Of a stretch of 64,000 nt of DNA, positions 60,291 through 64,000 are shown piece by piece. The stretch covers positions 2,294,001 through 2,358,000 of the forward strand of contig CM035313.1 of the NCBI GenBank assembly GCA_002900995.3. The letters run 5' to 3'. This DNA comes from Ganoderma boninense. Lineage: Eukaryota > Basidiomycota > Agaricomycetes > Polyporales > Polyporaceae. The notes under the pieces were generated by a model that searched no databases, was not told where the DNA came from, and saw nothing but the letters and a program-made list of their open reading frames with translations. Position numbers and translations under genes: made by a program. Within the stretch, counting starts at the first letter, position 1; the number at the start of each line of letters is the position of its first letter.

Positions 60291-63200
60291 ATGGACGTAC
60301 GTCTCCCACCACATACATCCATATCCACGCGCCCTAATCGTTCCAATACAGGCCACCTTCGTCCAGAACCTGCACGCTCTCCTCGTGCAGTTCACATCCA
60401 ATGATACTGTCCAGCTCAAGGCTGTGAGCCATTCTTTCCCCCGATCGCCGCATAACTGTCCTTCTTACTCGTACTCGCTCTCAGGCAACCGCTCAATTGA
60501 ACAAGGAGTTCTACAAGAACCCCCAATGTATTCCCGCCCTCGCGAGCATCATGGCTAGCTCCCCAGAGCAGGCGGTGAGTTCATCCCCCTATGTTCCATC
60601 ATATCCACTCTCTTGTCGTTCCAGATCCCGACTCTGTTCCTTATCTGCGCGTCTGACCGCATTTATCCCATCATATGCACGTTCATGCTCGAGTTTTACT
60701 TCCCCTTCCTTCTCCAAATCCCTTTGTGCCACACCCTCGTCATCGTTTAGATCGTGGACCAAGTAGGCGACTCACACTCCCGGAATTCGTTCTACAATGT
60801 GTGGAAGCATCCCATCAGTTGTATTCTGCCACTCCGGCCCTAGTTCTATAAGGTCCAGACGAGTATTCTCATCTCCGAGGTGCCTTCCGTTGTGGCACTG
60901 CACGCGTATCCGAAATCTTTCTTCTCGGCAAGATCTTGGCAGGATAAAGCTAATTAGCTTTTCGACAGGTCCGCCAACTCGCCGCGGTCGAGCTTCGGAA
61001 ACGTATTTCACAAAATAGCGGAGACCTTTGGATCCAGGTCGAGGTCAGCTCACGGGACGAGATCAAGAACAAACTTCCCGAGATCGTCATCTCTGAATCC
61101 AAGTCAGTACACCCCATCTTGGAGGTTAGCTCGAAGCTCACCCCGTGCTAGTAATCTTGTCCGTCATTCTACGGCACGGGTCATCGCCGCCATCGCCTCC
61201 ATCGAGATTCCTCTCGGTCACTGGCCGAACCTCCTCCCCTTCCTTCAACAAACGTGCTTGTCTCAACAGGCCGTTCACCGCGAAGTTGGTGTTTACATTC
61301 TCTACACTGTTCTGGAGAACATCGTCGAGGGCTTCGAGTCGCATCTCCAAACCTTCTTCAAACTCTTCGGTGACCTCCTCAATGACCCCGAAAGCGCCGA
61401 AGTACGGATAACGACCGTTCGGTAAGGTGGTTTTTCGTACTTTGGGATATGCCGACCGAGACCGCCGTCCTTTACAGAGCTCTTGGAGTTATTGCTCAGT
61501 ACATTGATGCCGATGACAAGGCTGACATCGTAAGTCTCTCTCTTCGGAACTGGTATATTGACACGCATCGCTCATTCTTACTCTAGAAATCTTTCCAAAA
61601 CCTGCTTCCCGCCATGATTAATGTCATCGGGCAGTCTGTGGAGAGCGGCAACGAGGCTGGTGCAAGGCAGCTCTTTGATGTCCTTGAGACCCTCCTCATT
61701 CTTGTATGTATTCTGAGCTCTTGCATTTGGTCAACTTCACAATTTTTTCTTCCCGACCTTTAGGAAATACCTCTCCTTGGCCAGCATATTCCCCAACTCG
61801 CTGAGTTCCTCCTTCGTTGTGGTGCGAACCGCAATTACGACCCCGAGCTTCGTGTTCTCTCTCTGAACGCCCTCAACTGGACCGTCCAGTAGTAAGTCTG
61901 CCACTGAACCCGCTTGTGCCAAAGTCTGACGATCTGCGTGTGTATAGTAAAAAATCCAAGGTCCAGTCTAATGGCCTTGCACCCGCCATTCTCGAGGGGC
62001 TCATGCCTATCACGACAGAGGAAGAGCCGGAAGATATCGACGACGACGCCCCTTCGCGCTCCGCCCTTCGCATAGTAGACTGCCTTGCGACTAGCCTCCC
62101 TCCTGGCCAGGTCTTCCCCGCTCTGCGTCAACTCATTCAACAGTACTTCTCATCTGCTGACCCCGCTCAGCGCCGTGGTGCGATGCTCGCCCTTGGTGTC
62201 TCCGTCGAGGGCTGCAGCGAGTATATGACTCCTCTCATGGGTCAGGTCTGGCCCATCATCGAGGCGGGTCTGCAGGATGGCGATGGCACTGTTCGCAAAG
62301 CTAGCTGTGTTGCTGTCAGCTGTCTGTGCGAATGGCTGGAGGAGGAGTGCGCGGCGAAGCATGCGTTCCTCGTCCCAACTGTAATGCAGCTCGTCAACGA
62401 CCCTGTCACTCAGCGGCCAGCTTGCACTGCCCTCGATGCGTTGCTCGAGATCCTCCAAGACGTCATCGACCAATATCTCAACCTCATCATGGAGCGTCTG
62501 GTCGTCCTCCTCGACACTGCACCACCTTCCGTCAAGTCGGTCGTCATTGGCGCTATCGGCAGTGCGGCTCATGCCTCTAAGGAAAAGTTCCTGCCATACT
62601 TCCAGCCGACGATGGAGCGCTTCAAACACTTCCTCGTTCTCACCGGCGAAGGAGAGGATCAAGAACTCCGTGGGATCACGATGGACGCTGTTGGGACCTT
62701 CGCGGAGGCGGTCGGCAAGCAGAACTTTGCGCCGTACTTCAACGACATGATGGCGCAGGCGTTCAACGGAATCGAGCTTGGCTCCGCGCGCCTGCGCGAG
62801 TGCAGCTTCCTATTCTTCGGTGTGATGTCACGTGTGTTCGAGGACGACTTTGCGCAGTTCCTGCCGAACGTTGTTCCCGCCCTTCTCCAGAGCTGCAAGC
62901 AGCTTGAGCACGGAGAGGAAGAGCGTCTCACTAGTAAGTTCTACACTTTGATGTGCAATTACTACTACTTCTAACACCGATTTTTTCAGTTGCAAACCCC
63001 GAGACCGCTGCGAACTTCGCTTCTGGCCTCACCCCTTCCAGCGCAATCAACGTTTCTGATGACGCACATGTCAGCATTGATGACGATGAGAATGTAGATC
63101 TCGAGAAACTGCTCGACGTGAACAGCACGATCTGCATAGAGAAGGAAATCGCCGCAGACACCATCGGTATTATCTTCGCGGCCACCAAGGCGCACTTCCT

Positions 63201-64000
63201 GCCATACGTCGAACAGTGCACCCTCGAGCTCATCAAGCTCCTCCCTCACTACTATGACGGTATTCGGAAGAGCGCGACAGACTCGCTTCTTGAGATCGTC
63301 CGCAGCTTCTACGAGCTCAGTGACCCTCAGGAGTGGCAACCGGGTGTCACTGTAAGTAGCTCAAATCTCTGTTTTTATCAGCAAGCTGGACTGACGTCTG
63401 TGTTCGCTTATGTACCCAGAACCAGCTCAACCCGCGCGTCAAGGAGCTCCTTAGCCACATTATTCCCCCGCTATTGGAAATGTACGAGACCGAGGATAAC
63501 AAGTGCGTATTTCTTGTTGACGTTCTGTTCCGCTGCGCTAGCGCAGTCTGGCAAGATGAAAGCTTTTACTCAGCTCACTTCGATGCCCAAAGGGCGGATG
63601 AGACGTAAAATAGATTTCTGTTCCCTGACCTTTACGCCTTCCATGGCTTCCAGAATTGTTTGAGATGGATGCTGACGCTAGTTTCCGCCTGAATAGGAAG
63701 GTCGTGTCTTCGCTGTGCGTCGCGCTTGCCGAGACCATCACCAAGCTTGGGCCTGCCTTCCTGGAGGATCGGGTCGAGCTTGTTGCTCGCATTGCCGTTC
63801 AAGTTCTTGAGCAGAAGGCGATGTGCCAACAGGACCCCGATCAAGACGAGAGCGAAGAGGCCCCGGAGGACTCTGCAGAGTATGACTCGATCCTTATTTC
63901 TGCGGCAGGTGACCTTGTTGCTGCTATTGCGACCGCAACCGGGCCCAACTTTGCGGGTGGTCCTTACGAGAAGTTTGCGCCGCTCATTATGAAATACTAC
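60291..64000 (+). CDS. KAP123: Importin beta-4/Kap123-type karyopherin (cut by window edge)
   Basis: HEAT-repeat nuclear import receptor, in yeast the main carrier of ribosomal proteins and histones. Exons: 60291-60296 (ATG GAC), 60352-60423, 60485-60574, 60969-61102, 61152-61421, 61478-61529, 61587-61703, 61764-61891, 61948-62933, 62990-63351, 63420-63502, 63696 to the edge. About 870 residues are present. HEAT motifs: FVQNLHALLVQFTSNDTVQL, VRQLAAVELRKRIS, AVHREVGVYILYTVLENI, QRRGAMLALGVSVEGCSEYM, DGDGTVRKASCVAVSCLCEW, DAVGTFAEAVGKQNFAPYF, an acidic loop HVSIDDDENVDLEKL, LVAAIATATGPNFAGGPYEKF. Intron phases agree at every join. Introns of 394 nt (60575-60968) and 193 nt (63503-63695) are long for this locus. 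Confidence 0.93.

Noticed and set aside
60575..60968. Intronic tRNA or snoRNA in the importin intron
   Set aside because: I looked for tRNA T-loop and C/D or H/ACA box patterns by eye and found none convincing; kept only as a question about intron length.

Overview
The window is nuclear DNA of a filamentous basidiomycete, most likely an Agaricomycete (wood- or litter-decay type). The signs are GC-rich coding sequence, genes split by many 45-65 nt GT-AG introns, tiny first coding exons, closely packed head-to-head genes, a secreted AA9 polysaccharide monooxygenase beside double-psi beta-barrel proteins, and conserved fungal proteins such as a Pbs2-type MAPKK, Scs3/FIT, Got1 and Ysh1. I see no prokaryotic, viral, CRISPR, rRNA or tRNA feature, and no intact transposon.

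Layout. 0-3 kb: 5' part of APC1 (minus strand, cut by the left edge), head to head with a ten-exon short-chain dehydrogenase. 3-6.5 kb: gene-poor, with decayed coding-like pieces. 6.5-16.1 kb: FAD amine-oxidase-like protein, nucleoplasmin-type FKBP (Fpr3/Fpr4), ARPC4, FIT/Scs3, porphobilinogen synthase (HEM2) and a four-helix membrane protein. 16.3-22.4 kb: a secreted-protein island with a double-psi beta-barrel (DPBB) protein, an AA9 LPMO and a second, paralogous DPBB protein. 23-28.6 kb: UBL-BAG co-chaperone, Pbs2-type MAPKK, Got1. 30-34.4 kb: WEE1-family kinase with a very long disordered N-terminus. 34.4-37.9 kb: gene-free upstream region of a homeobox factor (37.9-40.8 kb). 43.6-64 kb: RING/TRAF zinc-finger protein, DUF2264 protein, CPSF73/Ysh1, an 89-aa basic protein, TatD nuclease, Ctf4/AND-1, a mitochondrial rRNA-dimethyltransferase-like factor, and the 5' part of a Kap123-type importin that runs off the right edge.

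Most genes are housekeeping and do not form one pathway. Several are cell-cycle or replication factors (APC1, WEE1, Ctf4) but they are scattered. The only functionally themed neighbourhood is the DPBB-LPMO-DPBB island, which suggests co-operating extracellular proteins acting on plant or fungal cell walls.

Exon borders were assigned by eye from GT-AG signals, reading-frame continuity and remembered family conservation. In most models the exon lengths sum to a multiple of three, but no splice site has been tested against RNA. Three genes (homeobox, RING/TRAF, DUF2264) contain places where the frame can only be kept by assuming one base missing from a short C or G run. These are either residual assembly errors or real mutations.
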